From: Plantago ovata
Taxonomy: Eukaryota > Streptophyta > Magnoliopsida > Lamiales > Plantaginaceae
DNA length: 64,000 bases
Direction of reading: 5' to 3'
Assembly: GCA_028274465.1 (NCBI GenBank)
Contig: CM051458.1
Span: forward strand, 15,825,566 to 15,889,565
Shown one piece after another: positions 43,891 through 55,417 of this stretch. The notes beneath the pieces are model-generated. The model saw only the letters and a list, made by a program, of their open reading frames with translations. It did no database searches and had not been told where the DNA came from. Within the stretch, counting starts at the first letter, position 1, and each line of letters begins with the position of its first letter. Made by a program: the position numbers and the translations under genes.

Positions 43891-44751
43891 CTAACGAGGA
43901 TAGCCTATGAAATATACTTTGACACCCTTGGAATCTAACTTATCAGTGAGCATCAGTTTGACTATCGCAGGACAGCCCCAAGGTCTAAGATAGCCCAGTG
44001 AGGGCTTCTTTCCCTTCCATAACTCATAAGGAGTTTTCTCCACTGATTTAGATGGTACACGGTTCAGAATGTAGATTGCAGTTTGTAGTGCATATCCCCA
44101 CATATATTTTGGAAGATTCGAGAATCCCATCATTGATCTTACCATGTTTAACAGGGTTCAATTGCTCCTCTCAGACACACCATTCAACTATGGTGTTCCA
44201 GGAGGAGTCAATTGCGATTGAATTCCATTTTCCTTCAAGTAGTCGATAAATTCTTCACTAAGGTATTCACCTCCTCGATCTGATCGAAGAGTGACTATCC
44301 TTAGGTTCAATTCATTCTCGACCTCATTCCTAAACTCCTTGAATTTCCCAAAGGTCTCGGATTTATTCTTCATAAGATAAATATATCCATACCTTGAGAA
44401 ATCGTCAGTAAACGTAACGAAGTAAGGATAACCCCCACGCGCATGGACTTTAAAAGGTCCACATACATCGGTATGTATGAGCTCTAAGCAGCGAGTGGCA
44501 CGAACACCTTGTCCAACAAAAGGTTTGTTCGTCATCTTACCCTTAACACATGATTCACATGTACCATATGATTCAAAATCAAATGGTTCTAAATAGTCCA
44601 ACTTCCTTAGTCTTTGAATCCGTGTTTCATTGATAAGGCCTAGCCGACAATGCCATAGATAAGATGGATTATTCTTCCTACTTGAAGACGGTTGCTTGTT
44701 ATGTATTTGAAATAAAGGTAGACTACTTTGCAAAATATATAAACCATTCAC
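43891..44751 (-). pseudogene. C1 integrase
   Basis: HHCC zinc domain with LWHCRLGLINETRIQRL and C-E-S-C. The catalytic core has Asp (IHTDVCGPF), Asp (TLRSDRGGEY) and, after two stops near 44165-44190, Glu (GVSER). Both stops fit C-to-T changes at Gln and Arg codons of the family motif. The rest (44145-43891) is the post-core region [23 protein letters not shown] and [20 protein letters not shown]. Confidence 0.87.
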
Positions 44752-45116
44752 TAGTCATTTAATGAAAAATAATGCTGGTCATTTAATGAAAAATAACAAG
44801 TATTATTATCAAATCGAAAGGAAAAACCTAAATTGTCCAACAATGGAATGGAAATAATATTTCTAACAATGGATGAAACAAAATAAACGTTATCAAGTTC
44901 TAAACATTGTCCTGAAGGTAAATCTATCTTGAAGCGTCCAACGCGTTTGGCTTCAACTGGATTTCCGTTCCCAACATGCAAGTCGATTTCACCTTGCTTG
45001 ACTAGCCTGTGTTCAATTAGCCCCTGCACATTATTACAAATGTGCGAGCCACAGGTTGTATCTAATACCCAACCATTGGAGTCAAAAGTAGTCATGTTCA
45101 TTTCAATAACAAACAT
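44751..45116 (-). pseudogene. C1 protease
   Basis: Copia retropepsin: GWVLDTTCGSHICNNVQGL. The catalytic triad reads Asp-Thr-Thr where the family has Asp-Thr-Gly, so the flap-side Gly is lost. Then comes VGNGNPVEAKRVGRF and the LDNVYFVSSIVRNIISI segment. A tandem repeat of FSLNDQHY ends the frame at 44757. Confidence 0.8.
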
Positions 45117-45149
45117 ACCTGAGCTAGAAGCCGGCGGCTTATTAGCTTG

Positions 45150-45952
45150 ATCTGCCCTTAGCTTAGGGCAATCTCTCTTCCAATGTCCTTTCTGTTTACA
45201 GAAAAGACATTCATCTGTGCATACCGTTCCGCTTCTCTTGAACTTCCTTTTCTAGTTCAGACGCTTAGGCTTATCACTCGAAGTGTTAGCCTTGGCTCCC
45301 GACTTTCCCTTACCCTTAGCACCTTTGTTTCTCGGGTTTGGGTTAGACGGTTGCCCAACATACATGATCGACTTTTCCTTCTTAGAAAGAGTTTGATCAT
45401 ATGTCTTCAGCAGATTATGGAGTTCGGGCAGTGTGATGTCCTTCGCATTCATCGTGTAGTTAATGATGAACTGCGAATACGAACTCGGCAATGATTGAAG
45501 GACAAAGATCATCATGATCTTATTCTCATCTTGAGAACATGTCCAGACATGTTCCCTCCTTCATTGAGCTTGCATATGTGTATCTCTTTGATCAAATCAA
45601 ATTCAACACTTCTGGCTGTCGTCTTAAAGAGCGACTCAAGATACTTCAGCATCTCATACGGCAACATGCTTTCATGTTGTCTCTGCAGCTCATTGCTCAT
45701 TGCCGCCAGCATAATACACTGTGCAGATCTAGCATCCTCTTGATGCTTATCAGCCTTTGCCTTGTTGGCTTGATACCAAGCAGCAACTTGATCGGCAGTC
45801 TGATTCTCGGGACACACGGGATTATCCTCGTCCATGACGTACTCAATTCTTTCGTACCTCAGCACCAAACGTATATTCCTGATCCAATCTAGGAAGTTTG
45901 GTCCGGTCAAAATTTGCTTCTCTAAGACAGCACGGAGCGAGATACTCGCCAT
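45150..45952 (-). pseudogene. gag: C1 Gag
   Basis: Starts at the ATG 45952-45950 (MASISLRAVLEKQILTGPNFLDWIRNIRLVL). The UBN2/Retrotran_gag_2 domain covers about residues 15-150. A frame change lies near 45512 and a stop near 45252. A zinc knuckle with intact spacing (CLFCKQKGHWKRDC) is at about 45165-45205, followed by the linker to protease. Decay by shift and stop. Confidence 0.85.
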
Positions 45953-46548
45953 TTCGGTTTTTCTTAGGAGCAATAGTATAGAACGGAAATAATAAATCAA
46001 CTATTGAAATACTATTTCTAAATAATAAATCAACTATTGAAATACTATTTCTAAATACACAGTCAACATAACTAAACAACCAGGTCCTTTAGCTGTTTAG
46101 CTCCCACTATTTTCACTTGTGCTTGTCCCCAAAACAAACGTACGGGTAATGTCCAACAAGTTACCGTAGTGGCCAAGATCCAAATCCATACTATGCTATA
46201 CTCCAACGGGGGCTGGTCGCATAGCATAATATGACCGGTAGGACTATCCAATTGCGTCGCGCAACTCTTGGGTGTTAAATCTAATTTAACCCGATGCTCT
46301 ACATATTGTACCTATCGAGGTCGCTAGATAAAATATGCAGTAAGTTATGACCATACGCTTACTCTAATCTGACGATCACTGCGAGTCTGCAAGACGAGGT
46401 CGCCAATACAGGGAAACACAATGAAAGTTCAGAATTAAAGCACCCCATGGAAAGCATCTCAGACACATATACATATACATATTTCTGCACTTATATTGGT
46501 TGGGGCTTGTAGCTTGAGGGTTGTTATCAGTCATCTACAAACAGATAA

Positions 46549-46700
46549 GGGCGCCGCCTACCCATCATGCATGAGCGGTCTACACGTAATGGATGCCTCC
46601 TATCCATTCTAGTTCTAAACGCAGTCAAGCACATAATGGGCGCCGCCTACCCATACTTAAAATATGTGGTCCGACAAATAAGAGGGCGCCGGCTACCCTC
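46549..46700 (-). repeat. Four short hairpins in the C1 leader
   Basis: Units at 46549-46563, 46589-46607, 46636-46654 and 46682-46700, spaced 40-47 bp. Loop GCCKSCT (plus strand). Stems ATGGAT/ATCCAT, ATGGG/CCCAT and GAGGG/CCCTC change on both sides together. Units 1 and 4 share a longer flank containing ATGCAT and AGCGGTC. Confidence 0.65.
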
Positions 46701-47171
46701 GCATGCATAGCGGTCGAACGGAAAGTAAAATACATGATATTTAAACATGCATTGTCAAACAATAGCATATCGAGCAAACAAACAAGTAGTAGCCTATGTG
46801 GATGCCAAATGACTTCATAATTTCATTATGAAAATTATAATCCCATACTTATAATCTCTATGAAATAATTGAAAATTTGGACTAGATTGAAAAATCGAAA
46901 ATTCTATTGACCAGGTAGCAATTTTCGAAAACCCGAAGGACTCAATTGTAATTTTTGAAACCTTGGAGGTGTTAAATCTAAAATTCAAAAGTACAAGGAC
47001 TTATTTGCAATAAACAATAAATTGATAAATCACAAATAAGCCCCTTAACTTTATACTAATTAAATTTAACCCCTCTAGTTAAAAACAATTACAATTAAAT
47101 CATATTTATATTCCAAATATATAATTCAATCCTCAAAATTTTCAAAAATTCGATTTTGGGTCCAACCCGAA

Positions 47172-47333
<162 letters not shown>

Positions 47334-47526
47334 TACAGGACTTGACAAGTCCCGTCCCCTACCGCGCCTGCGGCACGCAGGCACGGGTTTTTTTTTTTTA
47401 AATTATAAATTCTAAATTTATATAAACAAAACTTTTGAAAATCGAATTAATCATAGAATCAATTGCATCCACATAAAATACAAAATCATACAACATATAT
47501 ACGTATATACGTAATCAATTAACCTC

Positions 47527-47538
47527 GCTCTGATACCA
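47527..47538 (-). promoter_or_regulatory. Primer-binding site of C1, initiator-Met type
   Basis: On the minus strand TGGTATCAGAGC, the standard plant copia site complementary to tRNA-iMet, 1 nt after the 5' LTR. Confidence 0.92.
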
Positions 47539-47539
47539 C

Positions 47540-49612
47540 TGTAAGAAAATACGGTCAGAGTTACCCATAGGGTACGCAGCGGAATTTCAAAAATTTTCTT
47601 AACATGCAAGTTAATCGATTATTTATATGCCGTATATATTTAAACACGTTAATTAGAAGACTTACAATACTCCAAAAGCAAGCACAGCTTCCGAGTCTTC
47701 ATAATAATTCGGTGAATCTTCTACTTCGTCGAAGTTGAAGATATCTGCAATACTTTGATTATCTGCAAGACAATAAAAGTTAGTTTCCATCTCCTAGAAC
47801 CTCAACCTTGGTATCCACGGATGAACAGCCTATCAGAAGAATGCTAGGATATTCTTTGTGTGACCAAGAAGATGGGGAGGCGGTTTTCCTCTGGTGAGGG
47901 TGGCGCGCGCGTGGCTGTGTGGAGGTAGGGGAGAGCTTTTTGTTTTCTCTAAGAAAGGTAGAATAATTCTCTAAGAATTTGATTTAACTGTGTGTCAAAA
48001 GCTCTCAAATAGTCTACTATATATAGTAGTCAATAGAAGCCTAAAGCATAAGCAATTAGATTTCATAAAGGAATAAGAATCTAATTCTTATCGCACTAGG
48101 AAATCAATTTCAAGTCTAGATTCATTCCCAATCAAGTTAGAACTCAATCAGAAAAATCTAACTTATCCCTTGACTTCTAATAGAGGAAGGAGTCGAACTC
48201 CTTCCCCTATCTCATCTGCGCGTGCGCGTCTCCCAAGGGTGATAGGTGGGTCTCGATTTTGGGACCCACTTATAGTTCTAAGTCAATTCAAAGTCCAAGT
48301 AGATTTTGCCCATGTGCATATATTAATTCCAAATTAACATATCCTTTCAAATCAAACCTCTATTATATTTCTAAAATATAATCTTTAATTGTATTTACAT
48401 AAAATACAATTAATTACCCAATTCAATTAATAATTCCAAATCATTAATTGAGCCACAAAATATTATAATTAATTTCAAATCAATTATAATACATCAATCA
48501 CAATTAATTCCAAATTAATTGCGATTCCATCTTCAAGGATATTCGGATAAGCTGAATCACCACATAGTGTGACCCATAGGGCCTCATTGTATTAAGCAAG
48601 TCCTAGACTAGGCAAAATGGAATTCCTATACGGTTCCATTTGCAATATTAATACATGAGGACGTTTGAGAGGTTTCTCAAAGCAAACCCTTTCGTTGCGA
48701 AGTCTATTGCGCTCAACGCGTCGATGGTGACGTCCCTTCATCTGACTGACTCGAATGCATCTAGGATCGATGAAGTGTCTATCCCAATAGTACATCCACG
48801 GGCGTCTTCAGTGAGTTGCATGGTGAATCCAATATCTATTATGACCATCATAATAATATTGATACGCTGGCCAGCGGTTTTACCAATCACAACTATGAAC
48901 GACTATGAGCAGGGCTCTCCTGTGCTACACATGAGAGATGAATCCTTCACAGAATCAATTATCATCCCCATTTGTATGTAGCCATAATCCTGGATCGTGT
49001 CTTATGTCAGTTGCTTATTCAGAGCTGACATCGACGGGTCCACCAAGGATATGGGGCAACAAATGTGATGATAAAGTCCTGTAAGTCCAAAGGATGACTG
49101 GCATCACTTCGACAACTTACCGGTTCCCATAGACACTTCGGTGTAGAGTATACATCGACGGGAGTGTCCGGTGGGTACTTCCATTGTTCGGTAATCATCC
49201 TTCGAACAACTATGCGCAGTTATTGGAACGTTTCTTGATTGTCCAACAATCCGTTCCGTGGCCGTGGGATCGGCTCACACTTGCTCCAACAAGTATAACC
49301 TCCACGCATACTAGTCTCAGCTGGTTCATTCAGACCCCTACATCCGAGATGAACCTCGACTAGGGAGAGGTTGGATATATTATAACTCACATAGCTCCCA
49401 CTATCTGTGTGACCGGTCGTCTATCTGAGGGGACATGTTTAATATCAATACAGACAGGAATAGAGATATGACATGTTGCATGCCTGGTGTAATATAAATA
49501 TGAAAGCGATACTCAATAGTCAAACAACAAACATATATTATATTACGTTGACCTGTGTAATAGTACATATATGCCCTTAATAAGGACTGTCTCTAGGACA
49601 TATACACTATCA
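47540..49612 (-). repeat. 5' LTR of C1
   Basis: 2,073 bp, plus-strand TGTAAGAAAA...ACACTATCA. TATA palindrome at 48014-48029; hairpin at 48185-48205; CG-rich alternation at about 48220-48230. Confidence 0.93.
48014..48029. promoter_or_regulatory. LTR TATA palindrome (C1 5' LTR)
   Basis: CTACTATATATAGTAG; in the 5' LTR this would drive the C1 genomic RNA toward lower coordinates. Confidence 0.65.
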
Positions 49613-49617
49613 CCCGC

Positions 49618-50133
49618 ACTAGGTAAATCCAGGAAATCACCATCATTAATGAAGGACTGAAAATCCCATGTTTCAAAACGGGAAGGGCTACCAGACGAGC
49701 GTTCATGCGCCCCAAGGACCGCATTAAAATCACAAAGTAAACACAACGGAAGCCCTTGAATAGACAACCAATCCTGCCATAAAGTTCGACGACAAATATA
49801 ATCAGTATGACCATGAATGAAAGCTAAAATGAAATCACAATGCAACCAATTAACTTTAATAACCACATATTGCGAAGAAGAGAAAATGATAGAGGAACCC
49901 GTAACAGAAATATCCTCTAGAACCCAGATGTTAGGTAAACTATTAGTGTGAACATTTGCACCAACGAACCGCAAACCCAAAGAACTCCAGAAAGAATCCG
50001 AAATCTGAGAGGAGGGAATCTTAGGCTCCACTAAAGCAAGCCATCTTGGACGAAAAGAAAGTACATGATGACGTTACATGTTTTGAGAGTCAATGTTCCC
50101 AAAACCTCGAATATTCCAAAAGAGGGCATTCAT
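49618..50133 (-). pseudogene. LINE ORF2 start: endonuclease
   Basis: Starts at the ATG 50133-50131, overlapping the ORF1 stop as ATGA. APE-type endonuclease motifs: FWNIRGFG (Asn), LVEPKI (Glu) and CDFNAVLGAHERSSG (Asp-x-Asn). A premature stop follows residue 19 (near 50074). After the CCCGC duplication the domain continues at 29005. Normally it would nick target DNA to prime reverse transcription. Confidence 0.87.
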
Positions 50134-50970
50134 TTTGAACCCGTTGAAGCTACCTGCTTAGGAGTAGGGGAATGTCCAGCTAAAATCCGATTGGTGAGAT
50201 CCAAATTAACATCATCATCATCTTCTAATTCACCCCATTTAGCTCCCGCCACAATTTCCATAGCTTTCAAAGTGTCCAGAGATGGAAGATGAGCACTGGA
50301 GGCGGGAGGCGCACCGCCTGGCGTGGGTGGCGGTTCGCCCCTCGTGTCCATAGCGCTGCCAGCGCCACAGGCGCACCGCTTGGGGTGGGGGGCGGTCCGT
50401 CTCCCATAGCCAGTGAGCTAGTCGACCCCATTTCCCCAAGATTACCAACAACAGAACGTTCAAAGGTTGGGGAGGTATCCAAAATCTCATGATCAAGTTG
50501 CACCGGAGGTTGGGAGCTTTGTGTATCACGAGAAGATTACGGCAAAATAGAAGTTTGTAACGGTGGATTGGCAGCCTCCTCCATCCTCCGAGATAGAACC
50601 TAACACCGCAAAGTTGTTCTTCTCCACCAACGCATTTACAGCCGGAAGTGCTGACCTTTTAGGCAAGGGAACATTTAGCCGAGGGACAAAACGAGAAGTA
50701 TTAGCAGCCAAAGTCGAAGAAGAAGGACGCCAAACAAGACCAGCAGCTTGTGTACGGCCAGAAAAAGTAGAGGCCGAATTATTACCCCTCGAAGTTGAGG
50801 AACTAGGAATACTGGCAATGTTCGAACTAGGTGAAGCGTTACTAATTGCCTGAGTTGCATTACATGTAGCAGAAGTTGTAGTGCCACCAATATTAGCACG
50901 AGAAGAAGCATGAAAAACGTCAGCTGTAGAATCTGGCATAGCATTATCCGCGGGGAGATGAAGGAATGGA
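50130..50970 (-). pseudogene. LINE ORF1 C-terminal region
   Basis: Ser/Ala/Asn-rich, poorly structured region typical of ORF1 ends, with several frame changes. It includes two stretches of Gly-Pro-rich coding whose DNA holds GC-rich palindrome-like units (50308-50340, 50362-50400; peptide GEPPPTPGGAPP). It ends VASTGSK*, with the TGA overlapping the ORF2 ATG. Confidence 0.7.
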
Positions 50971-50975
50971 ACTGG

Positions 50976-53070
50976 TGTAAGAAAATACTGTCAGAGTTAC
51001 CCCTAGGGTACGCAGCGGCATTTCAAAAAATTTCTTAACATACAGTTTAATTGATTATGTATATGCCGTATATATGTAAACACGTCAATTAGAAGACTAA
51101 CCTTACTTCCAAAGCAAGCACAACTTCCAAGTCTTCATAATAATCCGGTGTATCTTCTCCTTCGTCGAAGTCGAAGATATCTGCAATACTTTGATTATCT
51201 GCAAGACAATAAAAGTTAGTTTCCATCTCCCTGAACCTCAACCTTGGTATCCACGGATGAACAGCCTATCAGAAAGAATGCTAGGATATTCTTTGTGTGG
51301 CCAAGAAGATGGGGCGGCGATTCCTCCGGTAGGTGGCGCGCACGTGGCTTAGGTGAGGTGGGGTAGAGCTTTTGTTTTCTCTAAGAAAACTAGGTAGAAT
51401 AATTCTCTAAGAAATGATTCTTCAGAATAATGAAAAAGCTCTCTAATAGTCTACTATATATAGTAGTCAATAGAAGCCTAAAGCATAAGCAATTAGACTT
51501 CGTAAAGGAATAAGAATCTAATTCTTATCGCACTAGAAAATCAATTCCAAGTCTAGATTCATTCCCAATCAAATTAAAACTCAATCAGGAAAATCTAACT
51601 TATCCCTTAGACTTCTAATAGAGGAAGGAGTCGAACTCCTTCCCTTATTCCGACTTGCGCGCGCGCGCATCCAAAGGGTGATAGGTGGGTCCCGATTTTG
51701 GGCCCCACTTATAGTTCTAAGGCAATTCAAACTCCAAGTAGATTTTGTCCATGTGCATATGTTAATTCTAAATTAACATATCCTTTCAAATCAAACCTCT
51801 ATTATATTTCTAAAATATAATCTTTAATTGTATTTACGTAAAATACAATTAATTAGCCAATTCAAATAATAATTCCAAATCATTAATTGAGCCACTAAAT
51901 ATTATAATTAATTCCAAATTAATTATAATCCATCAATCACAATTAATTCCAAATTAATTGCGATTCCATCTTCAAGGATATTCGGATAAGCTGAATCACC
52001 ACATAGTGTGACCCATAGGGCCTCATTGTATTAAGCAAGTCCTAGACTAGGCAAAATCGAATTCCTAGATGGTTCCATTTGCAATATTAATACCTGAGGA
52101 CGTTTGAGAGGTTTCTCAAAGCAAACCCTTTCGTTGCGAAGTCTGTTGCGCTCAACGCGGCGATGGTAACGTCCCTTCATCTGACTTGCTCGAATGCATC
52201 TAGATCGATGAAGTGTCTATCCCAATAATACATCCACGGGCGTCTTCAGTGAGTTGCATGGTGAATCCAATAACTATTATGACCATCATAATAATATTGA
52301 TACGCTGGCCAGCGGTTTTACCAATCACAACTATGAACGACTATGAGCAGTGCTCTCCTGTGCTACACTTGAGAGATGGATCCTTCACAGAAACACTTAT
52401 CATCCCCATATGTATGTAGCCATAATCCTGGATCATGTCTTAGGTCAACTGCTTATCTAGAGCTGACATCGACGGGTCCACCAAGGATATGGGGCCACAA
52501 ACGTGGTGATAAAGTCCTGTAAGTCCAAAGGACGACTGGCATCACTTCGACAACTTACCGGTTTCCATAGACACTTCGGTGTAGAGTATACATCGATGGG
52601 AGTGTCGGCGGGTACTTCCATTGTTCGATAATCATTCTTCGAACAACTATGCGGAGTTATGGGAACATTTCACGATTGTCCAACAATCCGTTCTGTGGCC
52701 GTGGGATCGGCTCACACTTGCTCCAACAAGTATAACCTCCACGCATACTAGTCTCATCTGGTTCATTCAGACCCCTACATCCGAGATGAACCTCGACTAG
52801 GGAGAGTTTGGGATAGATGATAACTCACATAGCTCCCACTATCTGTGTGATCGGTCATCTATCCGAGGGGACATGTTTAATATCAATACAGACAGAAATA
52901 GAGATATGACATGCTGCATGCCTGGTGTAATATAAATATGAAAGTGATACTCAATAGTCAATCAACAAACATATATTATATTACGTTGACCTGTGTAATA
53001 GTACATATATGCCCTCTATAAGGGCTGCATGCCCTTAATAAGGACTGTCTCTAGGACATATACACTATCA
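50976..53070 (-). repeat. Solo C-family copia LTR, target duplication ACTGG
   Basis: 2,095 bp, plus-strand TGTAAGAAAATACTG...ACACTATCA, flanked by ACTGG at 50971-50975 and 53071-53075. TATA palindrome at 51451-51466; hairpin at 51623-51643; CG alternation at about 51656-51668. It sits inside LINE ORF1. Confidence 0.94.
51451..51466. promoter_or_regulatory. LTR TATA palindrome (solo copia LTR)
   Basis: CTACTATATATAGTAG, unchanged although the LTR is solo; it could start transcription in either direction. Confidence 0.6.
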
Positions 53071-53075
53071 ACTGG

Positions 53076-53256
53076 GAGCCCCGGTGTCTTTGTTCTTGTT
53101 TCAATTTTCAGTTGCATGACCAACCGCATGGCAAGTAGTACAAAACGCAGGCAGCTCCTCATAAAAAGCTTCAATCCAAATATCACCTGCAGGAGAGATC
53201 AACTTCCACCAGAACCTTAACATAATTCCCAAAACAACGATCCAACGGGGCCGTAT
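53076..53256 (-). pseudogene. LINE ORF1 zinc-knuckle block
   Basis: The minus strand codes for a CCHC knuckle (CTTCHAVGHATEN) in which the last Cys codon is a stop: TGA at 53101-53103 on the minus strand, probably from TGC. The preceding segment matches the usual basic linker after DUF4283. Lies between the two solo LTRs. Confidence 0.75.
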
Positions 53257-54483
53257 TGATGAACGTTGTCAAGGTCAATCAAATAAATTTGTTATTTAGC
53301 CAAAGGCAATCCACAACTTCAACGAAAACCGTAGTGTAGCAGCAGAATGACTCGAGTGTCGTTCTCTCAGGACTATAACTAGCTCTATCAAATCTAATTT
53401 AGAATATAAAAACAGCAAACAGATAGCAGAGGGGTTTCTAGCAGATAATGGAGATTGGTGACAGTATGGTCCTTCTTAGCATAATGGGTCGATAATCATG
53501 CATAAATTCCTCGGTCTTGCATAGAGATCTTTGAATCAATCTAGTGTCCTGTTGCAAGTATTAAGCACTACGAAGATAATCTGGTCTGACTAGTCAATCA
53601 CGATTGTCCTAATGTGTTCCGTAATTATTCAACACTACGAAGATAATTGGTCTGATGGTCGACTAGTGTCCAATTGTGCATAATGATCAATACAACATAC
53701 GAGAATTTTGGTTACAACTGATCAACGAAATAAAGCAATAACACGGAGTATAATGCGCGATATAGCCATTAGCATGATTATCTTCCCTCGCTAAGAATTC
53801 ACATACTACCACCAATGATAAGCTTAGCTACTCATATTATGCATGCAATCAACAGAAATCATAGAAGAAAACATATTGAAAGATAAATAAAATAAGTAGA
53901 ATAAAACTGTAAGATACAAAGTTACCGAAGGTTGTCAATCTCTGGATGATTGCGATCCTACGAGCTCCAAACTGCTATGAAAAAGTATCCCCTAAGATAT
54001 GGAACTCCCAGGACATGCCCCGGGAAGTTCCTACCTAAAACTATAGAGAGAGGTGAGAAAGTAGGTCTATATATAGGCCCCGAAATAACTCTGGGGCGGT
54101 TCGCCCCATCCTGCGGTGGTTCGCCCCCCGTTATTTTCGCGGAATTCCACGTTTTTCGACGCGGATTTGGATTTCTTCACCTTTTCGGACTCGGTTTCAG
54201 ACTTCTAGTGGACTTCTAACCTCCAGATTCGACCCCTAGACTCCAAATCCTATCCGGAAACCTTCAGATACTCCAAATAGGCTTCTGGAACACCAATTCC
54301 TTGTCAACTTCAATATAATTGCCCGGAAATCCCCGAATTTCAACCAAAACCTGTAAAATAAAATCTAAAGGGAAACGTGACACTATTCTAATAAAATGTA
54401 CTAAAATATAGCTAAATTAACATAGAGGATAGCTAAAATAGGTGAAAAAGACTCGAATGAAAGTGTAAAATACACATTCATCA
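53257..54483 (-). repeat. Solo Athila-type LTR, target duplication CGTAT/CTTAT
   Basis: 1,227 bp, plus-strand TGATGAACG...TTCATCA, in LINE ORF1. Flanks CGTAT (53252-53256) and CTTAT (54484-54488) match at 4 of 5 bases. Two GC palindromic units at 54093-54128. TATA-like motif on the minus strand at about 54070. Confidence 0.88.
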
Positions 54484-54488
54484 CTTAT

Positions 54489-55128
54489 CCAGCCTAATTG
54501 GAGTACCAAGAGCCGCTGCCAATGACATAATAATAGAATTGTGATGATGCTCATAAAGCAGCCCGTATAAACGTACCCAAACACGCACACGTGTGGATGT
54601 TGTTTTGCCAGGATCAAAATTAGGGACCCAAGGCTGCAAATATAAATTCCCTGACGAAAGCTTCCAAATTGTCGAACCCAAAATTGAATCCCTTGTGACA
54701 GTAGAGTAAAATTGGAAAACAAAATATGACAAACCGATCGAAAGCATAGACCAGGCATCGGTGTTCCAAAGCTTTCTCAATGCCTCGCGTAAATCATGAA
54801 ATTTCCAAGGCGTAGAGCCCTTGGGCAGAATCAACCTCCCAATAAACGAAGAAGATGAGCAATTAGTAATCTGTTCCTTATAGAAATCATCATGTACTTT
54901 AACAGAAAGAGTCGTACCTTTGCGAACCGGCTCAAAAGTCGGGCCCGGAAGAGCCTACAATGGCCGATTCGGGAAAGTTTGATGAGCAGGAGGATCATTC
55001 GGCCTTGGAGCATCATGAATCCTTGGAGAAGAGACCACCACATCTGAAATGGAAGATGTCAATGGTGTATTGGTGGACGGAGAGCCATTGAGAGCAGAAA
55101 GCTCCGGGAACAGTGCAGCCACGTCCAT
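54489..55128 (-). pseudogene. LINE ORF1 N-terminus, DUF4283
   Basis: Starts at the ATG 55128-55126 (MDVAALFPELSALNGSPS). After a Pro-rich linker comes the DUF4283 domain: LREALRKLWNTDAWSMLSIGLSYFVFQF, then VWVRLYGLLYEHH and ALGTPIRLDK. This family is found in ORF1 of plant LINEs and may bind nucleic acid. A frame change lies near 54830-54900. Confidence 0.82.
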
Positions 55129-55417
55129 GGAAGGGTTTGAAGAAAAATAAAAGATGGATCAGAAAGATCCCCAGGGCGTGTGCGGGCCCCAAATCAAGCG
55201 TTCTTGGTCGTGAAAGAAAGCTCTTGATGATAGGATTCCAACGAGCCGACGCGTGTAAGAAACGGAGCCACCATCGGCGACTGGTGACCGGAAAATGGCG
55301 ACTGTCATCTCCTAAAATTTAGGAGATCGAGTTGTGTTTAACAAATACAGCTCCAGGGAAAATTGTCAATAGTGAAGATTGAACCCAAGACAAATATATG
55401 GCATACAAGCACACACA
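55129..55417 (-). other. LINE 5' end and junction with S2
   Basis: Short GC-rich leader of the LINE to about 55330, then about 85 bp of unassigned sequence before Sirevirus similarity begins at about 55413. I could not identify a target duplication. Confidence 0.5.
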
